64,000 bases of DNA. It comes from an uncultured Thermotogae bacterium. GTDB lineage: Bacteria; Thermotogota; Thermotogae; Mesoaciditogales; Mesoaciditogaceae. Shown here one piece after another: positions 11,164 through 21,211 of the stretch; within the stretch, counting starts at the first letter, position 1, and every line of letters begins with the position of its first letter. Under the pieces are notes generated by a model. That model was given only the letters and a program-made list of their open reading frames with translations, was not told the origin of the DNA and made no database searches. The DNA is taken from contig CAJXLN010000003.1 in NCBI GenBank assembly GCA_913056255.1, forward strand, positions 30,727-94,726, written 5' to 3'. Made by a program: the position numbers and the translations under genes.

Positions 11164-11616
11164 GTGAAGGTTTTTCTTTTGAAGGACGTTAAATCACTTG
11201 GTAAAGCTGGAGAAATAGTTAAAGTCTCTGATGGGTACGGAAGAAACTATCTGATTCCCAAAGGTCTCGCCGCAGTGGCTACTACGAATATCGTCGATCA
11301 AGTGAAGGGGAAAAAACGCATCGAAGAAAAAAAGCGTAAGGAAAACATAAGAAAAGCCAATGAGAAATTAAACACTTTGCTAAAAGAAGTGATCACCATA
11401 CGCAGCCGAGCCGGAAATGGCGAAAAACTTTATGGGGCCATAACATCTTCGGATGTAGCCGAAAAGATATCCGAGTACCTTGGAGAGAAATTCGATAGAA
11501 AAAACATAGAAATGAAGCCTTTAAAATCACTTGGTCTCCATGAAATCAAGGTCAAATTTGGAAACGGCGTTTCTGGAAAAATAAAAATAAAGGTGGAACG
11601 CGAGGAGCATAGTTAA
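11164..11616 (+). CDS. rplI: Ribosomal protein bL9
   Basis: [36 protein letters not shown]. Confidence 0.97.
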   Translation: MKVFLLKDVKSLGKAGEIVKVSDGYGRNYLIPKGLAAVATTNIVDQVKGKKRIEEKKRKENIRKANEKLNTLLKEVITIRSRAGNGEKLYGAITSSDVAEKISEYLGEKFDRKNIEMKPLKSLGLHEIKVKFGNGVSGKIKIKVEREEHS

Positions 11617-11619
11617 GAA

Positions 11620-12468
11620 TTGAAACTTATAATATCTTCAAAAGCATTGTATTCGACATGGATGTACTATTCTCCGGACAGAATGTTGATAGATTGTGGA
11701 GAAGGTGCAAGTACTCATCTTGGAAACAAGTCTTTCGCAATCAAACGGATCTTCATAACTCATGGACATGCTGATCACATAGCAGGTCTTTGGGGATTGG
11801 TTAACACCAGAAATAATGCCATGGGCAACAAAGAAAAGGGTTTGGAAATATACTACCCGAGAGGCGGAAAATCTGTTGAAAAATTTTTAAACTTCATAGT
11901 GAGGGTCAACAGCAATCTCAAGTACAATTTGAAAATCAGGCCTCTGGATGTCGGAGAAGAAGTGATTCTTCACAGAACTGGTTCAGCACAACGTGTCATA
12001 AGACCATTCAAGACTCATCACACGATCAGTGAGGAGAGCTTTGGGTATAATATTTACGAAAAGCGAAAACATCTCAAACCTGAATACAGAAATTTAGAAC
12101 AAGTAGAGATATTGCAACTCGTTAAAAAGCTCGGAAGAAATGCCGTTACCGTTGAGTATGAGCATAAAATACTCACGGTTAGCGGGGATTCTATTCCCAT
12201 ATCCATTGAAGATGCGTTTGAAACGGATTTACTCGTTCATGAGTCCACTTTTTTAAACGAAAACGATCGAAGGGGAAACAATCATTCCTCGATCGAAGAG
12301 GTTTTGGAACTCGCAAAGTTGGCTCATGTCAAAGCCGTTATTCTTTACCACATATCTACAAGATATGAGAGGAATATAAGGCGTCTTGTGGGTAGGGCAA
12401 TAAAAGAGTTAGAGATCGAGATTCCGGTGATGTACGTTCATCCATCCAAAATTTTTACTTTGAATTGA
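11620..12468 (+). CDS. rnz: Ribonuclease Z (MBL fold)
   Basis: LIDCGEGAS, FITHGHADHIAGLWGL, GDS, HESTF, HSS. Confidence 0.85.
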   Translation: MKLIISSKALYSTWMYYSPDRMLIDCGEGASTHLGNKSFAIKRIFITHGHADHIAGLWGLVNTRNNAMGNKEKGLEIYYPRGGKSVEKFLNFIVRVNSNLKYNLKIRPLDVGEEVILHRTGSAQRVIRPFKTHHTISEESFGYNIYEKRKHLKPEYRNLEQVEILQLVKKLGRNAVTVEYEHKILTVSGDSIPISIEDAFETDLLVHESTFLNENDRRGNNHSSIEEVLELAKLAHVKAVILYHISTRYERNIRRLVGRAIKELEIEIPVMYVHPSKIFTLN

Positions 12469-12477
12469 GATGTGAAA

Positions 12478-12912
12478 ATGGTGTATTTGATATTCTGGAT
12501 CGTACTGGGAATTGCTCTGAGTGCAGCAGAGATCTTCATTCCAACCTTTTTTCTCTTTTGGTTTGGATTGGGAGCATTTTCGGCTGCCGTTGTGTCTGTC
12601 TTCTATGGCATTGTACCCCAGCTTGTTGCTTTTATCGTCGTCTCTGCTTTACTTTTGATCTTCACGCGACCAATAGCCGTTAAGACATTTCTAAGAAAAG
12701 AATCACCCGAGAAGATCAACATAGACTCAATAATTGGAGAGAGTGCAGAGGTTGTGAAGCGTATAGATCCGACAGCAGGAACGGGCATGGTGAGAATAAA
12801 CGGAGAACTCTGGCGAGCAGTTACCGAAGACAACTCCATTGTAGAAATTGGTAATCGCGTTTTGATAAAAAAAATCGATGGTACAAAATTAGTGGTTAAA
12901 AAATTACAATAA
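12478..12912 (+). CDS. NfeD family protein
   Basis: Short TM region followed by OB-like domain GESAEVVKRIDPTAGTGMVRINGELWRA; next to SPFH gene. Confidence 0.88.
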   Translation: MVYLIFWIVLGIALSAAEIFIPTFFLFWFGLGAFSAAVVSVFYGIVPQLVAFIVVSALLLIFTRPIAVKTFLRKESPEKINIDSIIGESAEVVKRIDPTAGTGMVRINGELWRAVTEDNSIVEIGNRVLIKKIDGTKLVVKKLQ

Positions 12913-12969
12913 CACGATTGCCATTTTCAAATAAAAACGCACTTCGTCAATTTCAAAAGGAGGATAGTT

Positions 12970-13908
12970 GTGGATATCATAAGTATTTCAGTACTGGTGA
13001 TTGTAATATTCGTATTTTTGCTCATTTTAGCTATAACCGGCATAAAGATCATAAGACCTTACCAAAAGGGATTGGTCGAGCGTCTTGGAAAATTCAGACA
13101 TCAGATCGAACCTGGTTTGAATTTGATCATTCCGTTCTTTGATCGAGTTATCAAAGTCGATATGCGTGAACACGTCATAGACGTTCCACCTCAGGAAGTC
13201 ATAACGGAGGACAACGTCGTTGTCGCTGTTGATGCTATCATATACTACGAAGTCTCGGATGCTTTTAAGGTAGTGTACAACGTCAAGAATTTTGAGAGTG
13301 CGGCAATTAAGCTGGCACAGACCAATTTGAGAAACGTGATAGGTGAGCTCGAGCTCGATCAAACTTTGACGTCCAGAGAAAAGGTGAATTTGAAACTCCG
13401 TGAGGTTCTTGACGATGCAACTGACAAATGGGGCGTGAGAATTACAAGGGTAGAACTCAAAAAGATCGATCCGCCAAGAGACATTACCGATGCCATGAGC
13501 CAACAAATGAAAGCCGAACGTACTAAACGTGCTGCTATCCTTCAGGCACAAGGAGTAAAACAATCCCAAATTCTTCAAGCAGAGGGACAAAAGCAATCCC
13601 AAATACTCAAAGCGGAAGGTCAAGCCGCGGCAATTAAGAAAATGGCCGACGCAGATAAATACAAGCTCCAAATTGAAGCGGAAGGTCAAGCACTTGCCAT
13701 AAAAACCGTTTTCGATGCTATACATTCTGGAAACCCGACTCCAGATCTTCTGACGGTGAAATACCTTGAAGCACTTGGGACGATAGCAGATGGTAAATCT
13801 ACGAAGATATTTCTTCCATTTGAGACATCCGGTATACTGTCCAGTTTAGGGGCAATTGGAGAGATGTTCAAAAAAGATGATACTAAAAAAGGAGAGGAAA
13901 AATCTTAG
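12970..13908 (+). CDS. SPFH/band 7 (stomatin-like) protein
   Basis: [42 protein letters not shown] repeats. Confidence 0.93.
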   Translation: MDIISISVLVIVIFVFLLILAITGIKIIRPYQKGLVERLGKFRHQIEPGLNLIIPFFDRVIKVDMREHVIDVPPQEVITEDNVVVAVDAIIYYEVSDAFKVVYNVKNFESAAIKLAQTNLRNVIGELELDQTLTSREKVNLKLREVLDDATDKWGVRITRVELKKIDPPRDITDAMSQQMKAERTKRAAILQAQGVKQSQILQAEGQKQSQILKAEGQAAAIKKMADADKYKLQIEAEGQALAIKTVFDAIHSGNPTPDLLTVKYLEALGTIADGKSTKIFLPFETSGILSSLGAIGEMFKKDDTKKGEEKS

Positions 13909-14460
13909 TTGAACGTGTGGACATCTTTATGGAAAGAATCCGTAAACTCTGCACTTGTCAGCGGGGCTGGTTTTGTGCTCGCACTTTGGTACGTGCGGAG
14001 TCGTGTAGTTGATAAAAAGAGTATCAGCAAGAGCTTTTTGAGATACTTTCAGGATCTTTTCCCAATAGGCATGATGTTACTCAGTTCCTATTTAATAGTG
14101 TCTGTTGATCTGTCAATTGGGAATATTTTTATGGCGGTGGCGGCCTTTATTTACATAATTTCATACATAGCTCCAAGTGTCGATAAGTACGACAACACTC
14201 ATCGTGCCACGATCCTTTCACTTGGTTACACGCGCCAGGAATACGTTCTTAGGTATCTTTTTCCAAAGTCAAAGAGAATGTGGTTCAGTGCATTGGCAAA
14301 CTTCTTCATCGCACAACTTCTCACATTGATGTCATTCAAATTTTTAATTTCCTATGAAATTCCACAATTACAAGAGGTGATTATATTCGTATCGATTACA
14401 CTCATGATCTTTGGTGTTGTGATATCAGTTATCAGAAATCTTGTCAGAATGGAAAGGTAG
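13909..14460 (+). CDS. Hypothetical membrane protein
   Basis: TTG start, several hydrophobic helices, co-directional with NfeD/SPFH. Confidence 0.6.
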   Translation: MNVWTSLWKESVNSALVSGAGFVLALWYVRSRVVDKKSISKSFLRYFQDLFPIGMMLLSSYLIVSVDLSIGNIFMAVAAFIYIISYIAPSVDKYDNTHRATILSLGYTRQEYVLRYLFPKSKRMWFSALANFFIAQLLTLMSFKFLISYEIPQLQEVIIFVSITLMIFGVVISVIRNLVRMER

Positions 14461-14467
14461 GAGAAAA

Positions 14468-15127
14468 GTGAAAAGGTTGCCTCTGATAGCATTTTTGATG
14501 TTCTCAACTTTTGCGATGGGTATTCCCATTGATCTTTCCATATCGAATAACGAAGCTTTTTTAGGTTTAACAGCCACTCCGTTAAGAATGGAAATCGGTT
14601 ATCCCAGATCATCTGTACTCTTAGGAAATAATACGTATATTGAGATTACCACTGACGAGTCAACGCCTCTTGTGTCCTTAAAAACATCCGTTAATTCGAT
14701 CAACTTCAAAATATGGTCCTTATCTTTCGGAGAAACGTCGAAATTCGGGCAACTTGAAGGCAGGCTTGATAATGGAAAGATATTGGAAATAGGAAGAAAT
14801 TTCATCACTGCAAACACGGAGCTGTCGTTCTCCAGAGCCGTTTTGAAAATGGAATATTCGAGATTTTATTCAAGTTTCAATTATAATTCATCTAAAAAGA
14901 TGATCTTTCTTGCCCCTCCAAATTACAACGGAGAAGAACCAAATGTACTCTCAATGTACGCTTCCTATTCTCTTAACAGTTATAAAGATTTCAAATTCAC
15001 TCTTTTTACACACATGAAACTTCATTTTTCGGATGCATTTGTATTTGAAAATCCATCTTACGAGGTAGGTGTTTCAATTTCTACGACTACAGAAAATCTT
15101 CAAAACACTTTTCAAATGCCGCACTGA
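14468..15127 (+). CDS. Hypothetical exported protein
   Basis: GTG start, signal-peptide-like KRLPLIAFLMFSTFAMG, beta-rich remainder. Confidence 0.6.
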   Translation: MKRLPLIAFLMFSTFAMGIPIDLSISNNEAFLGLTATPLRMEIGYPRSSVLLGNNTYIEITTDESTPLVSLKTSVNSINFKIWSLSFGETSKFGQLEGRLDNGKILEIGRNFITANTELSFSRAVLKMEYSRFYSSFNYNSSKKMIFLAPPNYNGEEPNVLSMYASYSLNSYKDFKFTLFTHMKLHFSDAFVFENPSYEVGVSISTTTENLQNTFQMPH

Positions 15128-15242
15128 TTGACTCACCTCTATTAAAATGGTGATGATCAAGAGATGGTGTCTTGGATTTGAGTAGAGACCATCAACTTTT
15201 TCTTTTGAGAAAAGCGTCGAGTATACGAATAAAAGATTTATT

Positions 15243-16481
15243 TTATGAAGTGATAACTCTTACCCCTATTTTGTTGAGCTTTTCCACAACATTTTCGTAC
15301 CCTCTAAAGAGGATCTCAAAATTTTCGATCTCACTTGGTCCGTCAGCAATTGCCGCTGCTATAACCATGGCTGCAGTTTCTCTCAGATCTTTACCCACAA
15401 CCTTTGCACCATGAAGAACTTGCGGACCATTTATTTTAATCGCTTGTCCCACAACATCTAAAATTGCTCCCATCTTTTTGAGTTCTTCAACATGTCCAAG
15501 TCTGTTTTCGAAGATCTTTTCAGTTATCTTCGAAATGCCTTTTGCTTTACATGCAAGTACGGTGATTTGAGGTTGTAAATCTGTTGGAAATCCAGGATAT
15601 GGAGCTGTAACAACTTCCATAGGCATAAGTTCAGATGCCCTTATTCGCATTGAATTATCGTGTATTGATATCACGCCTCCCATTTTTCGCAAAACATCTA
15701 CAAAATTCAGAGTAGAAGGTGTAATTCCCTTAACGATCAAATCACCACCACTCGCCATCGTTAAAATGGCATACGTGCCAGCTTCTATTCTGTCACCAAT
15801 CACTTCATGGTGTACACTTAGGAGTCGCGGAACACCTTTGATATGAATCCTGGAAGTTCCGGCACCCAAAATGCGTGCACCCATAGAATTCAAAAACCTT
15901 TGCAGATCAACAATCTCTGGCTCTTTTGCGCAGTTTAAGAGCTCTGTTTCCGTTCCTTTCATTATCGAAGCAGTTGTCATAAGATGTTCAGTTGCGCCGA
16001 CGCTTGGAAAACTCAGACGAATGTTAACTTGCCTGGGTCGGCGCATGGGAACAGCTTCAACGACTTTTCCCTTCACTGAAACTCTGAATCCCAACTTCCT
16101 TAAGCCATTTAAGTGTATATCTATAGGCCTTTGGCCTATAGAGCATCCTCCAGGATATGAAATTTTAGCCTTACCAGTTTTTAAAGTCAAAGGACCAAGT
16201 AAAAGTATGGAAGCCCTTATTCCAGAAGAAAAGCCAGATATATCGCCCTTTAAATCATTAGGTAACAGAGAAACGGTGTTGTTTACAAATGAGATCTCCA
16301 TTCCAAGAGCACGCAACATGGAAATCATTTCCCTAACATCAGCAAGGTCTGGAATTCTTGAAATCTCAATCCTTTTAGAGGCCAAAAGAGAGGCTGCTAA
16401 AATGGGGAGGGCAGCATTTTTGGCTCCGCCTACCGAAACTTCGCCTCTGATTTTCGAATTTCCCCAAACTTCAGCGTTCAA
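15243..16481 (-). CDS. murA: UDP-N-acetylglucosamine 1-carboxyvinyltransferase
   Basis: GGAKNAALPILAASLL, PGGCSIGQRPIDIHL, GFPTDLQPQ. Confidence 0.95.
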   Translation of the reverse strand: MNAEVWGNSKIRGEVSVGGAKNAALPILAASLLASKRIEISRIPDLADVREMISMLRALGMEISFVNNTVSLLPNDLKGDISGFSSGIRASILLLGPLTLKTGKAKISYPGGCSIGQRPIDIHLNGLRKLGFRVSVKGKVVEAVPMRRPRQVNIRLSFPSVGATEHLMTTASIMKGTETELLNCAKEPEIVDLQRFLNSMGARILGAGTSRIHIKGVPRLLSVHHEVIGDRIEAGTYAILTMASGGDLIVKGITPSTLNFVDVLRKMGGVISIHDNSMRIRASELMPMEVVTAPYPGFPTDLQPQITVLACKAKGISKITEKIFENRLGHVEELKKMGAILDVVGQAIKINGPQVLHGAKVVGKDLRETAAMVIAAAIADGPSEIENFEILFRGYENVVEKLNKIGVRVITS

Positions 16482-17176
16482 TCTTTACTTTCACCTTTGG
16501 CATCGTTTTTCTCCTTATTTTTTCCGATTTGAAGTCTCATTGAGATGATGGAAAGACTTAAGAAGATCAAAATAAAGATCGTGATCATAAAAATGTGATT
16601 TCTATTTGTCAGATCATTAAGGAGATTCTTCGGATCTATCTTGAAGAAATAAGTTGAAATGGGCACCATAATTGAGTAAGAAGCCCCAAGAGAGCCTATG
16701 GTTGCAAGAACAGTTCCCATCGCTTTTCTTTCACTTTTCAGAATAACAAGACCAACTATGGTTCCAAAAGTTACAAATACGCCCAGTCTTATCAAGTCCG
16801 GATATGATTTCACACTTATATTAAAAGCCAAAAGTACCCAAGTGTAAATATAATAAGCTACAACACCTCCCGCTACAAAGCCGACAATGAAGATGGCAAG
16901 CTTGTAAAAAGAAATAAAAAGTGCTGTGGAAAGAAATGCAACGATCAGTATTACACCGAGATGAATCATCTTTTCGTTTGATGAGCTAACCTGAAAATTG
17001 TATCTGTTAATGATTTGTAACCAGAGGTATTGCCCCAGGTAAACACCTCCGGCAAAACCGATAAGTGCTAAAGATACACGTAAAAGGTAATATCCAAAAA
17101 AAGCGAATGCCAGGCTGATTATCAAAGCAATTGTCCAATATTGCCCTACAAATTGAGAAATACTTTCGATGTTCAT
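16478..17176 (-). CDS. Multi-TM membrane protein (DUF4203/TMEM198-like)
   Basis: About six TM helices with Gly-rich motifs; ATGA overlap with murA. Confidence 0.55.
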   Translation of the reverse strand: MNIESISQFVGQYWTIALIISLAFAFFGYYLLRVSLALIGFAGGVYLGQYLWLQIINRYNFQVSSSNEKMIHLGVILIVAFLSTALFISFYKLAIFIVGFVAGGVVAYYIYTWVLLAFNISVKSYPDLIRLGVFVTFGTIVGLVILKSERKAMGTVLATIGSLGASYSIMVPISTYFFKIDPKNLLNDLTNRNHIFMITIFILIFLSLSIISMRLQIGKNKEKNDAKGESKD

Positions 17177-17335
17177 AAGAAAGCGCTCCCTTCGATCAAA
17201 CGAATCATAGAATTTCGCCTCAAGGAACTGACGTATCGTTCTAAAAAAGAATAGTTACAGTCATTAAAATAAGCACTTTCGTTTACAAGCCCCACACATT
17301 TGTACAGGAGGTAATTGACGATAATCAAAATATCT

Positions 17336-18268
17336 TCACTGTTGATCAGATGACAATGTCCATTTTCCCACCATATCGATCAATGAAAATTTCGGATTTT
17401 CTCCCCTTTTCACGGCTATTTCAACTTTTTGAACATCTTTAAGAAGTCTAATGACGCTTTCAAAATCCCAGAGCTTCAAAAGGTTCTTTCCCTTCTTTTC
17501 TCCCAAAGGAAATCCCACCAGATCCGCAATTTGTGGAATAGAAACATCAAAATTTTTAGATGCTTTCTTCACATCATCCCAGGAGTACGATGTTTTTTTC
17601 TGAGCGATCATTTGTGCCAATGTCATAAGCTGCTTTTCAAGAGTTCTTATCACGATGAGAGGATGTGTAGTATCGACAATTCTCTTCAGCAACTCGACTG
17701 ACTCTACATCTCTTCCCATGAAGCTCCTACAGAATTCGAAAAGATTTGGTTTTGTGTAGGTTGCAACGAATTCTTCTACATCGGCCAATGATGGATTTTT
17801 AGATATTATGGATAGCTTTTTCAACTCTTGTGCTAAAAGATCGATATTTGGACCGACACGTTCTAATATCTTAATTTTAAGATCACTCTTTACGTCCATT
17901 GAAAGTGATTCAGAGATCTCCGCTATTAAATTCATCCATCCTTTAACATCCCAAGGTTTAGGGCTGGATAGATCAACGAAATTACCGAATTTTTTCAGAA
18001 TTTCCGAGTTTTTAGAGCTCACTATTACATCGGAATCTGTTCTTTTACATGCCGCTATCAACCATTTTATCTCATTTTTTTCCCATTCATCAACGAATTT
18101 TACGATCACAATCGGTTTTTCCAACAGCCGATATGAGAAAAGGAGATCGTTTAATCGATCCTGCTTGGATTCGGTGCGAGAATCTATCACGATCTTTTCT
18201 CGATCGTCAAAATCAAGCAAATATCTTTTTAATTTCCACATGCTGTCAACTAAAATGTATTCTTTCAT
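17336..18268 (-). CDS. holA: DNA polymerase III subunit delta-like protein
   Basis: Divergent delta fold features: LERVGPNIDLLAQELKKLSI, FEFCRSFMGRD, HPLIVIRTLEKQLMTL; start set at ATG 18268. Confidence 0.8.
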   Translation of the reverse strand: MKEYILVDSMWKLKRYLLDFDDREKIVIDSRTESKQDRLNDLLFSYRLLEKPIVIVKFVDEWEKNEIKWLIAACKRTDSDVIVSSKNSEILKKFGNFVDLSSPKPWDVKGWMNLIAEISESLSMDVKSDLKIKILERVGPNIDLLAQELKKLSIISKNPSLADVEEFVATYTKPNLFEFCRSFMGRDVESVELLKRIVDTTHPLIVIRTLEKQLMTLAQMIAQKKTSYSWDDVKKASKNFDVSIPQIADLVGFPLGEKKGKNLLKLWDFESVIRLLKDVQKVEIAVKRGENPKFSLIDMVGKWTLSSDQQ

Positions 18269-18380
18269 AATCAACCCTTTATATTTTATCACAAATGTGA
18301 ATGTTTCAGACAGATATTCTGCCATTGAAGATCGTACTCAAAAACTGATCACTCTCGTATGGAAGGAACACGGTTCACAT

Positions 18381-19340
18381 CTACGCATCATTTTCTTTGG
18401 AAGAAGGAGAGCTGATCTCTTCAAATCCCGTTGAGGCAGCCCCATATATTCCGGCGTCATCGACGAGATCGCTAAGCACTATTTTGTAAGTTCCCCAGAA
18501 AGATCTCATGACATTTTCACGTGTGCGTTTCTTTACAGCAGAAAGTAGCACTTCACCTGCCCGCGAAACTCCTCCTCCAATGACTATCAACTGAGGATTA
18601 AAAATATGGATAAGATTTCCAATTGCAATTCCAAGTGCATTTGATACTCTGTCCAAAACTTTTAATCCAAGCGCGTCTCCATCCCGCGCAGCACTCATCA
18701 CGCTTTTAGCGCTGAAATCTCTTAGATCGCTCTTCGGATATCTCTCTTTCCATTCTTTTGCCAGTCTCGATATCCCAGTGGCAGATGCTATGGTTTCAAG
18801 ACAGCCGTGGTTTCCACAACCACAAAGATATCCATCGGGATCCACTACAATATGGCCGAGTTCTGCCGCTATTCCGGTAGAACCTCGAAGTAACTGTCCA
18901 TTTGAAATAACACCTCCACCGACGCCAGTCCCAAGGGTTATTCCAATAATATCCGTGTATCCTTTTCCTTTTCCAAACCACTTTTCGCCAACGACAAATG
19001 CGTTGGCATCGTTTTCAAGAACAACTTTGATTCCAAGTCTCTTTTCAAGCTCTGGAGCCAAAGGCACATCTATCCAGTCGGGAAAATTCGGTGAAAATCT
19101 CACCACTCCCCGCTTATGTTCTATCGAACCAGGAGAACCAATCCCTATACCATCCACACCACCTGTTGATTCGATCAATTTCAAAGATGCTTCAGAAATT
19201 CTTTTTACCACAGACGCGAATCCTTCAATCACGCGTGTCTCGATTGTCAATCTCGCGATTATTTTTCCAGAATCATCTACAACACCCATGGATACATTCG
19301 TTCCTCCGAGGTCTATTCCAAGTACTTTCATGATTTCCAC
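18381..19340 (-). CDS. ROK family glucokinase-like protein
   Basis: GIDLGGTNVSMGVVD, GTGVGGGVI, GHIVVDPDGYLCGCGNHGCLETIAS. Confidence 0.93.
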   Translation of the reverse strand: MEIMKVLGIDLGGTNVSMGVVDDSGKIIARLTIETRVIEGFASVVKRISEASLKLIESTGGVDGIGIGSPGSIEHKRGVVRFSPNFPDWIDVPLAPELEKRLGIKVVLENDANAFVVGEKWFGKGKGYTDIIGITLGTGVGGGVISNGQLLRGSTGIAAELGHIVVDPDGYLCGCGNHGCLETIASATGISRLAKEWKERYPKSDLRDFSAKSVMSAARDGDALGLKVLDRVSNALGIAIGNLIHIFNPQLIVIGGGVSRAGEVLLSAVKKRTRENVMRSFWGTYKIVLSDLVDDAGIYGAASTGFEEISSPSSKENDA

Positions 19341-19351
19341 CTCTTTCAGCT

Positions 19352-19379
19352 TTGAACTGGTTCGTTTTTATGATAAAAT
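19352..19379 (+). promoter_or_regulatory. Promoter of SRP RNA
   Basis: TTGAAC (19352-19357), 16 bp, TAAAAT (19374-19379) with upstream TGA extension, 7 bp before inferred RNA 5' end. Confidence 0.7.
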
Positions 19380-19385
19380 AAACAC

Positions 19386-19664
19386 GGACATCGTGCTAAG
19401 TGGGGAGTTAGCGGTTCCCTGTACCCGAAATCCGCTTTACGCGGGGCTGATGATCGATTGAGGTCAGCTGCTGCACGGAAAGGGCTCATTTTGAAGTGTT
19501 GAAAGCAGAGTCCCACGCAGCGGAAAACCACGAACCTGGTCAGATCCGAAAGGAAGCAGCCATAAGTGGCCACTTCTGGGTGACGTGGGGTAGCTTTGTT
19601 GGAGCTTCTAAAATGAGTACCGCCCTGTAGCAACTCGATCGAAATCGATCGCACGATGTCTTTT
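19386..19664 (+). ncRNA. ffs: Signal recognition particle RNA, large bacterial type with Alu domain
   Basis: Domain IV core GAACCTGGTCAGATCCGAAAGGAAGCAGCCATAAG; closing stem GACATCGTGC (19387-19396)/GCACGATGTC (19651-19660); long helix CTCATTTTGAAG/CTTCTAAAATGAG; trailing TTTT. Confidence 0.92.
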
Positions 19665-20529
19665 AATTCATTCCCAACTCTTCACGCATAAAATTCACAA
19701 ACTTCTTTGTAATTTCCGGATCGAACATCTTGCCACTTTCGGATTCTATAAGTTCAAGAGTTTCCTTTTCGTTTAAAGGCCTTCCCAGTATTTCTGAAGA
19801 AACGGTATTCAGAGCTTCATCGTAAAAATCGCATATACCGATGATCCTTGCATAATATGGAATTTTTTCTCCCTTTAATCCATCCGGATATCCTTTGCCA
19901 TCCCATCTTTCGTGGTGACTTCTCGCTACAGGTGCGGCATCTTGCAACACAAAGGTTGTGGCGAGAAAAATGGAACCAACTACTGTATGATCGTGACCAT
20001 TGTGTAGAAATCCTCTCAACCTCGTTGGAGTGTAGAGCATTAACTGTTCAATTCCTATCTTCCCAACGTCATGAAGCATGGAATATTCCAAAAGCAGATC
20101 AAGTTCTTTAGACTTTATACCAAGTAAAGGGGCGAATTTTTTCACCAGCAACGTCACACGTTCAGAATGACTCATCGAATTTCTATCTTCAACTTCGCTG
20201 TTTGTCACAAAACTTTGAAGCAGCCGACTGATCAAAACTCTCATTCTGTGCCGGCAGACGAAAAAATTCTCGAATTTTTTATCAACAGAAGCCGCCACGG
20301 CCAATGCCAGTGCAGGATCTGAACTTTCAATATGCGAAACTTTTCCTTTGTAAAACACATCAAATTTATCTTTGTTTTGTACGCAAACGGGAAGTTCCGA
20401 CTCGATTGGAACTTTCGAGAATATAACGGAAGCCTTTTCCATTTTTACGATCTCCGCAAAGGGTTCTATCTTATCGAGGATCCATTTCATATCTTCCGGC
20501 ACAAAAACCTTTATGTATTCGTTCATCAA
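19663..20529 (-). CDS. HD-GYP domain protein (putative c-di-GMP phosphodiesterase)
   Basis: MLHDVGKIGIEQLML, HHERWDGKGYPDGLKGEKIPYYARI. Confidence 0.9.
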   Translation of the reverse strand: MMNEYIKVFVPEDMKWILDKIEPFAEIVKMEKASVIFSKVPIESELPVCVQNKDKFDVFYKGKVSHIESSDPALALAVAASVDKKFENFFVCRHRMRVLISRLLQSFVTNSEVEDRNSMSHSERVTLLVKKFAPLLGIKSKELDLLLEYSMLHDVGKIGIEQLMLYTPTRLRGFLHNGHDHTVVGSIFLATTFVLQDAAPVARSHHERWDGKGYPDGLKGEKIPYYARIIGICDFYDEALNTVSSEILGRPLNEKETLELIESESGKMFDPEITKKFVNFMREELGMN

Positions 20530-20530
20530 A

Positions 20531-21211
20531 TCACCCCACCAGGATATTGGCCGCTCCGTTCATTATCCAAAAAAGTACTGGGTTCAGTATGACATTTACA
20601 ATCCCAAAGAATATCAGCACAAGTAATATTATTGTACCGTACATTTCGTATTTTAACATCAAATTCATATACCTACTCGGAAGAAGTGCTAACAAAACCT
20701 TTGAACCATCCAACGGAGGTACGGGAATCAAGTTGAAAATGAACAGAACGTAATTTATGAGTATAAACCATCCCACCACATCTGCCAAATACGCGATGTA
20801 CGGGCTTGCCGTGAAATTCGGAAATTGACCTAAAAGGGGAAAAGAATATCGCGCATAAGCATAAAAACCACTTTTTACGAAGATGTATTCCGTGATAAAA
20901 CCAGTTATTAAATTGGAAATTGGACCCGCCAAAGAAACAACTATCATGTCACGTTTGAGGTGTTTGAATTTCCAGAAATTGATCGGTACTGGTCTTGCCC
21001 ATCCAAAATGAAAAAAAACCAGCATCAACGTTCCCAGAGGATCTAAATGTTTTATAGGATTCAGAGTAAGACGTCCGGCCTTTTTTGCCGTATCATCACC
21101 GAAAAAATGAGCGCTCAGAGCGTGAAAGTATTCATGAAGTGAAATAGCTATGAGTACACCAGGTGTGGCACCTAACGCTTGAATGAGAAAAAGTCTTATA
21201 TTATTGAACAT
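20531..21211 (-). CDS. Site-2 protease family (M50) membrane metalloprotease
   Basis: ISLHEYFHALSAHFFGD (HExxH), NLIPVPPLDGSKVL. Confidence 0.93.
   Translation of the reverse strand: MFNNIRLFLIQALGATPGVLIAISLHEYFHALSAHFFGDDTAKKAGRLTLNPIKHLDPLGTLMLVFFHFGWARPVPINFWKFKHLKRDMIVVSLAGPISNLITGFITEYIFVKSGFYAYARYSFPLLGQFPNFTASPYIAYLADVVGWFILINYVLFIFNLIPVPPLDGSKVLLALLPSRYMNLMLKYEMYGTIILLVLIFFGIVNVILNPVLFWIMNGAANILVG

Noticed and set aside
13027-13725. 232-aa - strand ORF opposite SPFH gene
   Set aside because: Antisense shadow, Cys/Phe/Leu-rich noise; conserved gene on + strand.
15871-16548. 225-aa + strand ORF opposite murA
   Set aside because: Antisense shadow of a clearly conserved gene; composition typical of a complementary frame.
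17310-17348. AGGAGG followed by a 12-codon ORF (TTGACGATAATC...) on + strand
   Set aside because: Overlaps the holA 3' end, very short, no other support.
18778-19461. 227-aa + strand ORF opposite ROK kinase
   Set aside because: Antisense shadow ORF, Pro/Ser-rich, no SD; runs into the SRP RNA.
19346-19654. 102-aa antisense ORF
   Set aside because: Lies opposite the SRP RNA; no coding features; open frame arises from structured RNA sequence.
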